Shown piece after piece: positions 33,064-46,699 of a stretch of DNA of 64,000 bases (the first letter of the stretch is position 1; every line of letters starts with the position of its first letter). The position numbers and the translations under genes were made by a program. The stretch is from Erpobdella octoculata (lineage: Eukaryota; Annelida; Clitellata; Hirudinida; Erpobdellidae), in the NCBI GenBank assembly GCA_963978895.1, contig OZ022241.1, positions 20,662,073 to 20,726,072 of the forward strand. The letters run 5' to 3'. The notes beneath the pieces were generated by a model. The model worked only from the letters and a program-made list of their open reading frames with translations, did no database searches and was not told the origin of the DNA.

Positions 33064-33666
33064 GCACGCTACGTGAGTCTGTAGTTATGTCTACCCTTGG
33101 ACAAAGTGATGAGCAAGAGTGTTCACCAGAGTGGAATCAACTTCGTGCTGTTTATTTTAGCATGTTGGAGAGTATATTAGGAGAGCTGATTGAAAGGTTT
33201 GTTGATGGTTTTTTAAGGGTTTAACTTGTGCAGTGTCTGCTCTTCTACCAACATCAGAGAAGTTTTTAGATGTCAACGACCTTAAACCGTTAACGCAACT
33301 GCTAAAAAAAGACAGGCATGACGAAAAATATACTGCAGACGAGGCTCTCATTGCAAGTAGGTTTCTAAAAAACAAATTTCAACTAGACTGCAGTCTCCAG
33401 GAAATGATGGATTTTATGCTGTACTATAAAGATGCATTTTTCACTTTATATTGGCACTATTCAGCTGCAATAACTGCCACTTGTGAGAATTCATTTTTTT
33501 CTTACGAGTTCTACGACCACAGAGAAGATCAATGTCCCATGAGAAAAAGAGCAAACTTGTACTTCTGGCATTTGAAAAATCGCTCTGTAAAGCAATTGAT
33601 ATGGATACATTCTTGCAGAAATTTTCTATTCAATCACGTCGCATTTTGTTGTAATTCTATTTTTTG
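33064..33666 (+). pseudogene. hAT-like transposase C-terminal fragment (ZMYM1/52-kDa-repressor type)
   Basis: The first part (33064-33225) reads WNQLRAVYFSMLESILGELIERF and the second, after a frameshift near 33220, CAVSALLPTSEKFLDVNDLKPLTQLL. It ends in a degenerate dimerisation region: ITATCENSFFSYEF stands where hAT proteins have a (A/T)xCER(S/T)FS-type motif. The layout matches the C-terminal half of hAT-derived proteins. The catalytic N-terminal half is absent. Confidence 0.55.
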
Positions 33667-33759
33667 ATAAAAATGTGTGCACCTGTATCAAATACCAAGA
33701 ATGCAATAAAATGAAATCATATTCAAATCATTGTTTTGACAATGATCTAACCACATTAT

Positions 33760-34250
33760 AATGAAATGCACTTTTTAGTTTAGTTTCTCATTTCAAGCTA
33801 CTACACTTATTTATGTTTTACACATGGAAATTGTCATCAGTTTCATAATCAGTGCTTAGACTTAGTCTTACAATACAATAATAACTTCAATCTTACAGTT
33901 TTAGAACAGAGAAACAAACTAATCCAGCTTAGCTGACAAACTTTGGCTTCTGATTTTTGAACGATTCTCAATAATTCAAAATATTTTTATAATTTAGTAT
34001 TTTTTAGGGCTAGTCTGACAGTGCATGAAAATTTTCATCAGTTAACCCCAATATTGCTGAACTGATTAATTCGAAGAAACAACTTAAAGCTTACTGTCAA
34101 ACCACCCAATTTTTATAACAACATAAGTATAATGACATACTTGATATTTAGATATTTTAGAAACTGATGACAAGTTTTATGTGTAACACTTGAATAGATG
34201 TGTAGTAACTTAAAATGAGAAGCTAAACTAAATAATACATTTTATTTAAA
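33760..34250. repeat. Foldback element
   Basis: Left arm tagtttagtttctcatttcaagctactacac...gtcatcagtttc is repeated inverted on the right (gaaactgatgacaag...gtgtagtaacttaaaatgagaagctaaacta). Arms of about 90 bp with differences enclose a ~300-bp centre without coding sequence. Probably a non-autonomous terminal-inverted-repeat element. Confidence 0.65.
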
Positions 34251-34554
34251 TATTTAAATCCGATTTTATTTTATTGATCTTTTGGCATTTGATACAGATG
34301 TACAAGTTTTTATCAAAAATAAAATAAACAAGTTATTGTATTGTGGACTATAACGGTTGTCTTAATCAATAATTAAATTTGGACAATTTGATTTAGTGCT
34401 GTCATCCCAGTGGTGTGCCATGCACGCATCAAAAATCAAGATTGTAGATAACAACAAGCATACTGTTATTTGACGAAATTGCCAGTGAAAATTGTTAATT
34501 TTTGTTATTACGGGCAACAGGGACGTAAATTGGGGGATTTTCAAAATTTGAATT

Positions 34555-34790
34555 TTTTTACCTAGAGTTTACTATATATTTATTTAATTTTAACTTTACT
34601 TAACCTAGTGATGATGCAATGCTTATTGGAATCCTTCTGGCGTGTATAGACAATTCGTCCCCCCTTGATTTCTAAAATTAAAATTTTTTTACTTAGAGTT
34701 TACTATATAATATGTTAATTTTAACTTTACTTAACCTCGTGATGATTCAATGCGTATTGGAATTCTTTTTGCGTGTGTAGACAATTTTAT
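34555..34790 (+). repeat. Two direct copies of a ~100-bp unit
   Basis: gagtttactatata...ttaattttaactttacttaacct.gtgatgat.caatgc occurs at about 34565-34655 and 34695-34785 with substitutions. Confidence 0.7.
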
Positions 34791-35039
34791 ATCTTAGCTC
34801 GATGCTAGATTTACCAATAACTGCAGAGTACTAATTTGTGTATCAGTGTTGGTCCAAAGATTAGCTGTTTTCTGTGCCAAAATACAATCAGCGAACTCGT
34901 GGAATTTTACCCTATTAGTGGTATTGAGATACAATGTTGATTCCCTCACAGCTGTCTACATCAAAGTTATTATTAATTACACAAAAATAAAACAAAATTA
35001 TACCCACCCCATTTTGGACATCTTTTTTACAAACTTTTT

Positions 35040-35160
35040 TTAGGTTACAATCTCTGTTTTTGTGTGTGTGTGTGTCTTTCTCTGTACGCAAATCTTGCAA
35101 GTGAAATTTAACCAGCATTTTGAACAGCTAGGAAGTTGAAATTTTCAGCATATGAAAATA
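35040..35160 (+). repeat. Dispersed repeat, third copy
   Basis: ggttacaatctctgttttt...tctttctctgtacgcaaatcttgcaag...agctaggaag matches the inverted ends of the 28.0-30.8 kb element. Confidence 0.8.
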
Positions 35161-35574
35161 CATGATTCAATTTTCTAAAAAACTTTGAACATATTTTGCA
35201 TTTCTAAATTGAATGTATTTGAAATCAAAGTTTGTGATGAAAAACTTGTTTTTCCTTTACTTGTTTTACTGCAATATGATTAAATCATTCATCCCCCTTA
35301 TACCCAGTGGCGCGTGGCGAGTCCAGAATTTTCTGGTGGGGGATTTACTTCAGAAATTTTTTTTATATTCTCTTCCAAAAAGCTGATAACCGGTAAGGGG
35401 TAGTCGTAAGTATTTTTCAAAAAAATTTTCAAAGACTTCCAATTTCTGCTCCCAAAAAAGCTTCGGTCGTTTTCCAAATACAAGGTATTATACCCAAAAA
35501 ATTTCAATTGATACTCTGATGGGGGATGCATTTCCCCATCCCTCTCTGCTTGTACCTACGTATTTATATAAATG

Positions 35575-35800
35575 TAAAAGGTAATGTATGTGTGAGAGCA
35601 TTCGTTTATCACATCCAAGCCGCAGGAGCAATTTTAACAACATTTGGCATGCAGGTAACTTCATTGATAAACAATTTTTGAAAAATTACAAAAAAATCTG
35701 TTATTTGTTTGACTTTTCATTGGCAAAAACGAGACAAAACTAAGCACAAAAAACCCGGACAACACCGGGTAACCCTGTAAGTAAGCTATATAATGGCGGA
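35575..35800 (+). mobile_element. Helitron-like repeat, diverged
   Basis: Starts near gtaatgtatgtgtgagagcattcg and ends with the hairpin cccggacaacaccggg then taaccctgTAAGT. It has the same terminal design as the other Helitron-like copies but a different interior, lacking the agcggg minisatellite. Confidence 0.4.
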
Positions 35801-37869
35801 AAAATTTCCCCCCCCCCCTGGAAAATGCTGAATTTACGTCCCTGACGGGCAACGATATTGCAACTCTTAAAAAACCTAAAATCACATAATAGGATATCCA
35901 AAATTGGATGCCATTTTGGCGAATCTTTTTTATCGTGAGGGGCTACGCACCTTTGGCGCTCGCGCTCAGGTTTCTTCGATGCCCTCGTTTGTCAGTAGCC
36001 CCCCTACTACTTTTCATAGCCCCCCACTCCCTAAATCCTGCCTACGGACCTGCCTACGGACCTGCCTACAAGCAGCTTTAGCACTTTCCAAAACTTACCA
36101 ATTATAGGAATAAAGTTACTGAAGCCCCTTTTCAAAGACATTTACTCCAACGAATTAAAAAAAGATGCAGTTTTAGAAAATTTGATCTTTCAGAGACAAA
36201 AACTTGTCATGAATGATGAATTGATGAATCTTTAAATACCATACCAGAAAGAACACAAAACTGGGCATGACAGTTAAAAATCTGGCAACCTGCATCAGCT
36301 TCCTCCTTATAAGATGCACATGAGAGTGTCGGCGTGGATGCCTTGCTCTAAAAAATGATGCAGAAACGGCTGTTAGATTATGAAAGTCAGCTTTAAGCGT
36401 ATTTAAGTGGACCACGCATAAACTGCACAGCAAAAACTTGCGCATTTTAGAACTGTAAACAACTATTTTACCACAATGAGCCTGAAGCACAGCACCAACG
36501 CCCATGTTGCCCGCAAACAATTATTTAGTTTTGCAGTACAAATGTGTACAGCAAAAGTCCTCTCAAGCAGTACCCAGAAAAATGGCTGATAAGAGCACCA
36601 GACACTTTGGCTGGGTACGGAATTAAATTTGTATCTAGCCTCAGGCCCGTCGAGAAGATGGAGGAAGCCCGGGACAACTCACTTTGGTATTCCTCTAGAT
36701 TCTAGAACCCCAGCTATTATAAATATTAGCAGTACCCGTTGCGGCCTTGTTCGCTTGAAATTAGAAAATTGGAGCCTTTCAAATTTTTTTTAGACCTGGT
36801 CCTGCTTATTTCATAGGCAGAAAATGTCAGACCTGGACCGTTTTGTATGCGTAAAATACCAGGCCCGACCCGTTTTATAGGAACAACATTCCAGGCCCGT
36901 TTCATAAGCACAAAAGTTGAGGCCAGACCTTGTCTGTGCTGTGCTGAACTGAACTGAACCCAGCTAATATAAACGGGCCCAAAATAATAAAACACATCTT
37001 ATTATTTTTTTAAAAGAATCTAAATATTGAATTTCAAAGTTTTCACATTTTCAGTTTTTTTTATTTTTCAAGCAAATAATCATTTTTCCACACCACATTT
37101 GAGGTTCTAGAAGCAAAATTAATTAAAAAAATTGTGAAACACATATAAATTTATTTTCCAGTTAGTATCTAAACTAGAGATAGCCCGTCAAAAAATGACG
37201 GATTTTTACAATTTTATTATTTATTATTTTTCAATTGCAGCGCCACATTTTTTATCTTTAGGGCTGACAGTGTACAATTGCTTAAAAACCTTTATTACAC
37301 CCTTGACATCCATTGAATTTTCCACTCATGTTAGAGGCGCCATCATACCCCTGACCAATACAGCGATTTTCATTTAATTGCCATTGTATAAGTTTAATCA
37401 AAATACACTAAAGCGAAGAAAAAAAATTATAACTTGGTTATGATTTGTAATAAATTTAAGACGGGCCTGGACAAATGCATGCCTAAATTTCCGACAGAAT
37501 GAGCTTCCGTTAAAATTTCATACAAAAATGAAAAGTTACCGGGGCACTTGCCCCGAGTGCCTCTTAGAGGTTACGGCCCTGCTCATTAGCCCCTAGCGCC
37601 CTTTTTAGGGACAATTTTTCTAAATTGAATTAAAAATTAATTTCTGCGCTGTTTAAATTTTTTATCTATGTATGTTTAGAAACAGTTTATCTCTGCTGGC
37701 ATAAATTTTTTTTATCTGCGGTTTTGTAAAAGTTATTTTTGTTGAAAGTTGTCGTTTTGTAATTTTTCGACATTAAACCCACCAGCGCATAACGTCCCTT
37801 TTTAAGGACATTTTTCAAAATTAAATAAAAAATGATTTTGCTGTTTAAACTTTTTTTATCTATGTATGT
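35801..37869. other. Intergenic, degenerate repeats
   Basis: No gene recognised. Holds a tandem cctgcctacggac duplication near 36050, four degenerate ~40-bp units at 36786-36932, and fragments such as cttgccccgagtgcctcttagag (37550) that look like pieces of old transposons. Confidence 0.5.
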
Positions 37870-38270
37870 TTGTCTGTGTGTGTCCTTTATGCATTGCTAC
37901 AACATTCATCTTATCGTATTGAATTTTTCACACAGCATTGAAAGTCAATAGAGGAAGGTTTTTGTGAAAAAAAAATTGAAATTGAGATCAGTCACAAATT
38001 GTGCGGGAGCAATTGAGCGAGCGGGAAAATGAGCGGAAAAGGAAACGGGAGAACCAACGGGAAAGGAAAAGCGACCGAGAGCGATAGAGCGAACGGGAAA
38101 GGGAGATGAAACGAAGAGCACGAAAACGAGGGAAAGCGCGAAAGTGACCAGGAACGGGAAAGCAACCGGGAACGGGAAAACAAGCGAAGACGGGAAAATG
38201 ACAGGGAGCGGGAGAGCAAGTGGAAAAGGGAACGGGAGCAAAAGAGAGAAACACACACAAACAGAGGTTG
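37870..38270 (+). mobile_element. Helitron-like repeat, 5' portion
   Basis: Begins with gtcctttatgcattgctac and cattcatcttatcgtattg, then tttttcacacagcattgaaagtcaat, then ~220 bp of the agcgggaaa minisatellite. The hairpin end is missing; the sequence changes near 38260. Confidence 0.5.
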
Positions 38271-38351
38271 TCTCATATGAATATACAATGGTTCATATTA
38301 ATATTCAATGTATTCTTATATGTTTTAACTTATAATTATAAAATTAAATTA

Positions 38352-38393
38352 GGGCTCTGAAGATGGTAACGTCCGAAACTGGCCAGTTAGCCC
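38352..38393 (+). ncRNA. Hammerhead ribozyme core, HHR7
   Basis: gggct, CTGAAGA (the seventh core position is free to vary), short stem II GG-taacgt-CC, GAAA, palindromic stem III ctggccag, TT, agccc closing stem I. Confidence 0.75.
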
Positions 38394-38523
38394 AAGTTAA
38401 TAAAAGCGTTAAATCTCTTTTAAGCCTTGTTCCTAATAGAAAAAATCACTACTCTTAAAAACTTTAGTAACAAGCTTGTTAATGCAAAATGAACTAAAAA
38501 GTTTAACGAAACTTGTTTAAAAA
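38394..38523 (+). pseudogene. PLE N-terminal fragment
   Basis: Encodes NKLVNAK*TKKFNETCLKKY, where the expected Trp codon is TGA, then (TA)n. Same subfamily as 1359 and 39019. Confidence 0.55.
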
Positions 38524-38539
38524 AATATATATATATATA

Positions 38540-38640
38540 TGCTAGCGTTGCCCGGGCTTTTTAGAGGTTTTTCTATCGTTTTTCTCTCACGCTCCCGTTT
38601 TCTTTCCCGCTTGCTCTCACGCTCCCGTCGCTTTCCCACT
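38540..38640 (-). mobile_element. Helitron-like terminus, truncated
   Basis: On the minus strand it ends GCCCGGGCAACGCTAGC next to TA repeats. The hairpin is half deleted; the tttttagaggtttttc and cgctcccg blocks identify the family. Confidence 0.45.
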
Positions 38641-38795
38641 TTTCGACCACCTAGAGCTCTAAAACTTTCAGGAAAGCTTTATTCTGGATGACAATACATG
38701 AATTTAATGTTTCCGACATGAATTAGATCTTAAATCAATTAAAATTATTCAAATCAAATTAATCAGACAGTTCAAGATATTCTTTTATAGGAAAC

Positions 38796-39150
<355 letters not shown>

Positions 39151-39196
39151 CCAGCTGACTGGCCAGTTTCGGTTAATTTAACCATCTTCAGAGCTT
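39151..39196 (-). ncRNA. Hammerhead ribozyme core, HHR8
   Basis: Minus strand: aagct, CTGAAGA, long stem II GGTTAAATTAACC, GAAA, palindromic ctggccag, TC, agctg. Stem I is only about four pairs. Confidence 0.75.
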
Positions 39197-39599
39197 CATT
39201 TTAAACTTTATAATAATAAAACGGTATATATTAAAATCGACACTTTCTCAAACTTATAATAATAAAGTTAATTAAACAGCAGTTAGTTTGTTTTCAATAC
39301 ATGCAGAGTTAGACGTAAAATCAATAAAAGTAGCCGAATATTAATAAACACGCTTTTAGTGAGTAAACAAGTGTCTCGACGCGTTCAGCCAGTCTCACTA
39401 AAATACAAATTAAGTAAATAACCAGCCACCCACACAGCTGATTTCACGCTCACTTTTTCCGTAGTTTTTGTTTTCTACTTTCTTCTGTTTATATTAATAT
39501 TTGGATTGCAAAGTAAATGTTCAAACACCGCAGGTGTCTCAGCATCACCTGCACTAATATTCAAAACATTCTCAATTTCTCCGATTAGTGTAGTTCCAC

Positions 39600-39889
39600 A
39601 TTTTTAGCCGCATCGCCATCAACCTCAACTACACTACCTTCACAGTTACAGAAAACATCTTCATCATCGACATTATTACTACTTTTATGTTTTTCTTCCG
39701 AGTCATTTTCTTTTTCTTTTTAGAGCCACAGCTTTTAAAACAAACAGGCGTTTCTCTATTTAGATCTCCCTCAGTATCCACAAACCTTTCATTAATCTTG
39801 ACAGGCGTAGTTTCCTTCTGGTTGTTGCGATTTTCCATGACGGCATCCTCTATGTCTTTGACGTTGAGTATATCTTCATCGGTTACCAT
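39600..39889 (-). pseudogene. Possible PLE C-terminal acidic tail remnant
   Basis: Minus-strand [20 protein letters not shown] and following polar residues, then Lys- and Asp-rich sequence in shifting frames. Its position upstream of a PLE 3' UTR-like spacer and HHR8 fits the C-terminal tail of a PLE, as at 19415-20248, giving a tail-to-head junction. Sequence similarity alone is weak. Confidence 0.35.
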
Positions 39890-39914
39890 ATCAATTTCTT
39901 TCTCGCAGCAATCA

Positions 39915-41097
<1,183 letters not shown>

Positions 41098-41108
41098 CTA
41101 CCCCCTTC

Positions 41109-42475
41109 TTAATCCTGTTCGTCCCGAACAGTTTCATTGCCTCCATAATATTTGGCAAGGCGGTCAACATGAATTACTTTCATCTTAGTACGTTGGCCCT
41201 TTTGAATCCGGTAGATGACATCATTGATCTTTTTAATAATTCTATATGGTCCTTCCCAGTCCTGTTGAAGTTTAGATGATTTCCCAATTTTGCGTTGGGG
41301 ATTGTAGAACCACACCAAATCATTTCCTTTGAACTTTTTCATATTTGATTGGCGATCATACCGAGTTTTCATTCTGTCGCTGGCTGCCTTGATCCTATTT
41401 CGGGCTACGAAATGAATTTCATTTAACCGAGCCCGCAATTGTGCGGCATACTCGCTTTCCGATTCTATTTTGTCTCCCGGACTTCCAAACATAAGATCGC
41501 AAGAAAGTCGTATCTCCCGTCCAAATAACATTTTACTTGGGGTGGCCTTCGTCGTGTTGTGAACCGATCCTCTGTAAGCCATCAAAAATAACGGAATGTG
41601 TTTATCCCAATCAACTTGGTTTTCACCGACCATCTTAGACAAGTGCTGTTGAATAGTTCGATTAAATCGTTCCACCATACCGTCAGACTGAGGATGAAGG
41701 GGAGTTGTGCGGGTTTTATGTATGCCTAAAACACGGCACATTTCTCTAAACAATTGTGAATCAAAGTTCCTGCCCTGATCCGAATGGAGCTCCATTGGTA
41801 CTCCATAGCGACTAACCCAGCCATCAACAACAACGTTGGCAACTGTCACTGCTTCTTGATTAGGTATAGCAAAAACCTCTGGCCATTTTGTAAAATAATC
41901 TATGACCACAAGAATGTACTTATTGCCAGATTTTGACACTGGAAATGGACCTGCTAAATCTATAGCAATTTTTTCAAAAGGGGAACCTACATTGTACTGT
42001 TGTAAATCGCCCTTTGTTTTAGCGTGTGGTCCTTTACTAGCGGCACAGGTATCACATTTTTTACACCATTCCTCTACATCCATTTTACAGTATACCCAAT
42101 AAAATCTTTGGCGGATCTTGTCCAACGTTTTATTCATCCCTAGATGTCCCCCTGATACTCCGGAGTGCATTTGTTGGAGCACTTCTGGTACTTTTACTTT
42201 TGGAATAATTAATTGCAAAACATTGGTGGAACCATCAGTGCTTTCCCAAATTTTTTTTAGAGATCCGTTCACAACCCTTAGAGAGTCCCATTGTGCCCAA
42301 TACGATTTAGTAGCAGGACTCAATTCAGAAATCTCTTGCCAGTCAGGTTTCTTCCCTTCTTCCATCCATCTCAAAATCGGCCCTATATCATCATCTTTTA
42401 ATTGTTCGTCTCGAATCACATCATCTGACCAAGTGTCGTCAATTTGAAACCGTACCTGAAAACACTGATTATTTA
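41109..42475 (-). pseudogene. Integrase region of Gypsy 2
   Basis: Open from 42419 to 41109 (436 codons). It has the zinc-binding HHCC part (CKKCDTC) and the core with FEKIAIDLAGPFP, SDQGRNFDS and PQSDGMVERFNRTIQQHL, so the D-D-E triad is visible. A C-terminal domain follows (DLVWFYNPQRKIGKSSKLQQ, YRIQKG) with the stop after VRDEQD. It resembles 412/mdg1-type integrases. It is separated from the RNase H part by a stop and frame change near 42475, and the upstream frame reads into it as QCFQVRFQIDDTW. Confidence 0.85.
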
Positions 42476-42820
42476 TTTCCTACCCTCCATGCGAATGCAA
42501 TACTTACATTCATCATTGCAAGGTCGTCGTGACAGTGCGTCAGCATTTTTGTGCTGTTCACCCTTCCGATGCTGAATTTCAAACTCGTATGATTGTAAAC
42601 GTTCAATCCACCTAGCCACTTGTTCTTCTGGATTTTTAAAATTTAAAGGCCATTTCAAAGCAGCGTGATCCGTTCTCAACAAAAACTTTTGACCATATAA
42701 ATACTTGTGAAAGTGCTTAATAGAGTCAACGATTGCTAATAACTCACGTCTGGTGACGCAATAATTGCGCTCCGGTTTCGACAAAGTTCTGCTATAATAA
42801 GCTATAAGCTTTTCATTGCC
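42473..42820 (-). pseudogene. RNase H portion of Gypsy 2 downstream of the insert
   Basis: Minus-strand ERNYCVTRRELLAIVDSIKH, LLRTDHAALKWPLNF and NADALSRRPCND are the RNase H and connection region. It continues the pol frame left at 43019 and ends in TAA at 42473. Confidence 0.85.
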
Positions 42821-43018
42821 GTCAACAATTTACAACTCCGCCTCGCTATATGCGAGCCAGTCCCAAGCCTGGATAAAGGAGGAGGGACAGTTGAAAAGAT
42901 CAAATATGATCTACGACAGGAAGTACTTAGGTGTTTCCTACACAGCCATTTCAGTCTTAAAACACCTAGTGTAAAGGACTGTAAACTATTATAAAAAAAA
43001 AAAAAAAGTCAACAATTT
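42821..43018 (+). mobile_element. SINE-like retroposed insert with target duplication
   Basis: A 176-bp body (42832-43007) ends in a run of 15 A after ATA and is flanked by perfect 11-bp duplications gtcaacaattt (42821-42831 and 43008-43018). The body starts acaactccgcctcgctatatg and contains gagccagtcccaagcctgg. No tRNA A/B boxes are evident, so the source RNA is unknown. It interrupts pol of Gypsy 2 in the antisense orientation. Confidence 0.85.
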
Positions 43019-46000
43019 GACTAAGCACTGCCCCTATTTCTTCATTACTTGCATCTGTGTCTAATACAAAATCTTTTCCAGGGATTGGATACGACAGAAC
43101 TGGCGTCAAACTCAAAGCTGTTTTTAACCGTTCGAACGCCTGTTGATTTGCCTCTGACCAATCAAAAGATGCATTCTTTTCTGTAAGCTTATATAGTTCC
43201 TTTGCAATGCTAGAAAAGCTGGCTACAAATCGTCGATAATATGTGCACAAACCAAGAAAGCTTCTTAATTCTTGAGAATTTCTCGGAACAGGCCAATGGT
43301 TAACCGCTTCAATTTTCTCAGGATCGGTTCCTACCCCTTCGGCAGAAACTATATGACCAAGATATTTCACCTTGCTTTTGAAAAGTGCACACTTTGCCGG
43401 ATTTAGCTTCATACCAGCATCCCGGATCCTTTGGAAAACTTCTCCAAGATTGTGTAGATGCTCTTCAAACGTCTTTCCAACAACAATAATGTCGTCCAAA
43501 TAAACAAGACACGTTCTCCAATTTAATCCTTGTAACACATACTCCATAAGTCGCTCGAAAGTTGCGGGTGCGTTGCACAAGCCAAATGGCATCACTGTAA
43601 ATTGCCACAATCCTTCACCTATTGAAAAGGCAGTTTTCTCGCGATCCTGGGAATGTATTCCCACCTGCCAATATCCGCTCTTGAGATCTAAAGTAGAAAA
43701 CATTCGAGATCCCGCAAGTGTATCGATGGTGTCATCGATTCTGGGCAAAGGGTAACTATCTTTTTGTGTGACCTCGTTTAACTTTCTGTAGTCGACACAA
43801 AAACGTAGCGAGTTATCTTTCTTCCTAACAAGTACTACAGGTGAACTCCATGGACTATTGGATGGTTCAATAACTCCTTGTTTCTTCATCTTTTCTAACA
43901 TCTTTCTAGCTTCTTCCCGCTTTGCCAGTGGAAGCCTTCGTGGCAGTTGACGAATGGGCTCTGTATTACCAGTTCGAATTCGGTGTTCAACGATCTTTGT
44001 TTTCCCATTGTCTTCTTCGTCAATAGCTATTATATCACAATATTCTTCAATCAGCTTTTCCGCTTTGACATAGTCCATTGGTTTTAATGAAGTTTTAGCG
44101 GCTTCAAGCAGTTCCTGAATTTGCGAGTACTTCATTCTCTTTTTATTATTATTTTTACCAACCACTGTGGTACATGCCACTATGTGATCGACTGGGCTGC
44201 ATACCGCAATTTCATCACCTTTTGTTATTTGCTTGTCGCATTCTGTCACATTCATAACTCTGACTGGCACGTAGCTTCCTGACTCCGTTCGTACCAGTGT
44301 TTTTCCGATCATTAGTCCATGTTTTTCAACTCCGTTCAGGGGCTCGATGAACCCAACAACTCTTAAATTTTTCTCATTCTCTATTCTTGCCCAAACCAAA
44401 GATTCCGACTGAGCAGGTACAATGATGCTCTTTGTTACCAATACTCGCTTTACCGAATTTGTTTCGCCTTTATAGCAAACAGGTATTTCCATATTTCCCT
44501 GTCTGAATGTTCCCATTTTTAAGTCCACTGCAAATCCCTGAATTCTCATAAAGTCAAGCCCAAGTAGACATTCTTCTTCTATATCAGCAACCAGAAACTG
44601 GTGCTGAAAAGTCTTATTTCCCAGCCTTATTTCAGTTTGAATTTTACCAACTACTGGAACAAGCTCTCCTGTTGCAGTCTTTAAACGGATGTGCTTTCCA
44701 CTTTGTAAAACCTCTCCTTTCGCCAAACAAGGTTTTATGATTGAACAAGAAGCTCCCGTATCAATAATAAACTTACAGTTTCTCATTCCTAATCTACCTT
44801 CCACAAATAAACTAGTTCCTTTTCCAAGAACGGTAACTGGCACAACTCTGCAAGGCAAATTATCTTTTACCTTCACAGAATCTGATTTTTTCTTGTTGTA
44901 TTGGGCCTTTATGGGTTTTTCTTGTTTGACATCATTACGCCTACAGTGATCCATTTTCTCCTGTTGCCCGGGTCTAAACATCTGAATTATACAGTCTTTT
45001 TGTAGATGTCCCGGTCTTCCACAACTCCAGCAGCGTGGTGAGTTATTCCCTTTCCAGTTAATTCTTTCCTTAATTACTCTCCGGACTCGATCATCCAGTT
45101 CATCTTCGTCCTCGCTTCCCAATTTTCTTACGTGACGAGACCTATCAGATGGCTCCACAGAGGCTTCATAATTTATTGCAAATGCCAAAGCTTCGCTGGG
45201 ACTAGCTACGCGGGCAACCCTAAGAGCCTTTTGGGTTTCAGAGTTCTTCAAGGCCGCTATGAATCCATCCGTAATAATTGTGTTGAGGACATTTCGAGGG
45301 CACAAGGGGTATCCCAGATTAGCAAGCCGTTCTATATCCGCTTCCAGCTGTTGCAAACTTTCTTCGGGTTTCTGGCGTCGACTCTTGAGTTGAGCTCGAA
45401 AAATTTCTGGCGCGTGTTGATTACCGAATCTGCTCTCGAGAACCTTCACGATTGCATCGTAATCATCTCTATCTGCAATAAGCTCGAGAAGCTGTAAAGC
45501 TTCTCCCCTCAAAGAAAATACCAGATTTTCCGCCTTCTGCTGGCTGGTTAACCAATTATTTTTCCTGGCAGCAATTTCAAATTGAGCTTTGTAGACGGAC
45601 CATGACACAGTGCCATCAAAAGCCGGGGTCTTGGCATGTTCAACGGAATGAATTCTTTCTTGGACTTGGCAACCATTCTGTACTTGTTTGACCATATTGT
45701 TCAATCTTGTTTCGATTTCTCCGACGTTCTCTTTCACCAGCTTCTCCAGGTTACTGACTCTGTTTTCAACTTCTGATAAACGAAGCCGATCGTCAATAAT
45801 TAGCTCTTCAATTCTTCGTTGCGCTGCTCTGTTCTCTTCTTGTGCTGCTCTGTTTACTTCCTGTGCTGCTATGCTTTCCTCTCTCATCAATGTCATCAAT
45901 TCCATTGGTGTTTTGATTTCAAACTCAAAAGTATCAGGGTCTTTTCCCTCATTTTCGAGAATATGTTGCAGCCTTTCTTTTAGCTCGTTCTTTTTGCCAA

Positions 46001-46076
46001 CAGTAGATGAACCCCTCAGAAGAAGCTGCCCTTTTAAATCTGAGCACTTCAATTCTTCCAAAGTAATTAAACCCAT
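43019..46076 (-). pseudogene. Gag-Pro-RT polyprotein of Gypsy 2, cut by the SINE-like insert
   Basis: Starts at ATG 46076 (MGLITLEELK), 31 bp inside the LTR edge. The N-terminus is SAP-like (LKGQLLLRGSSTVGKKNELK) with a coiled Glu/Arg segment. Gag follows (HAKTPAFDGTVSWSVYKAQF), then one CCHC knuckle CWSCGRPGHLQKDC, protease FIIDTGASCSII, RT (DYRKLNEVTQKDSYPLPRID, FSTLDLKSGYWQV, catalytic YLDDIIVV) and the RNase H start DTDASNEEIGAVLSQI. The frame is open throughout and stops only in the insert. Confidence 0.92.
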
Positions 46077-46106
46077 TTCCAAAAGTATCCTGCTTCCGAC
46101 ACCAGT

Positions 46107-46682
<576 letters not shown>

Positions 46683-46699
46683 GAAGTGAGATTTCAAGA

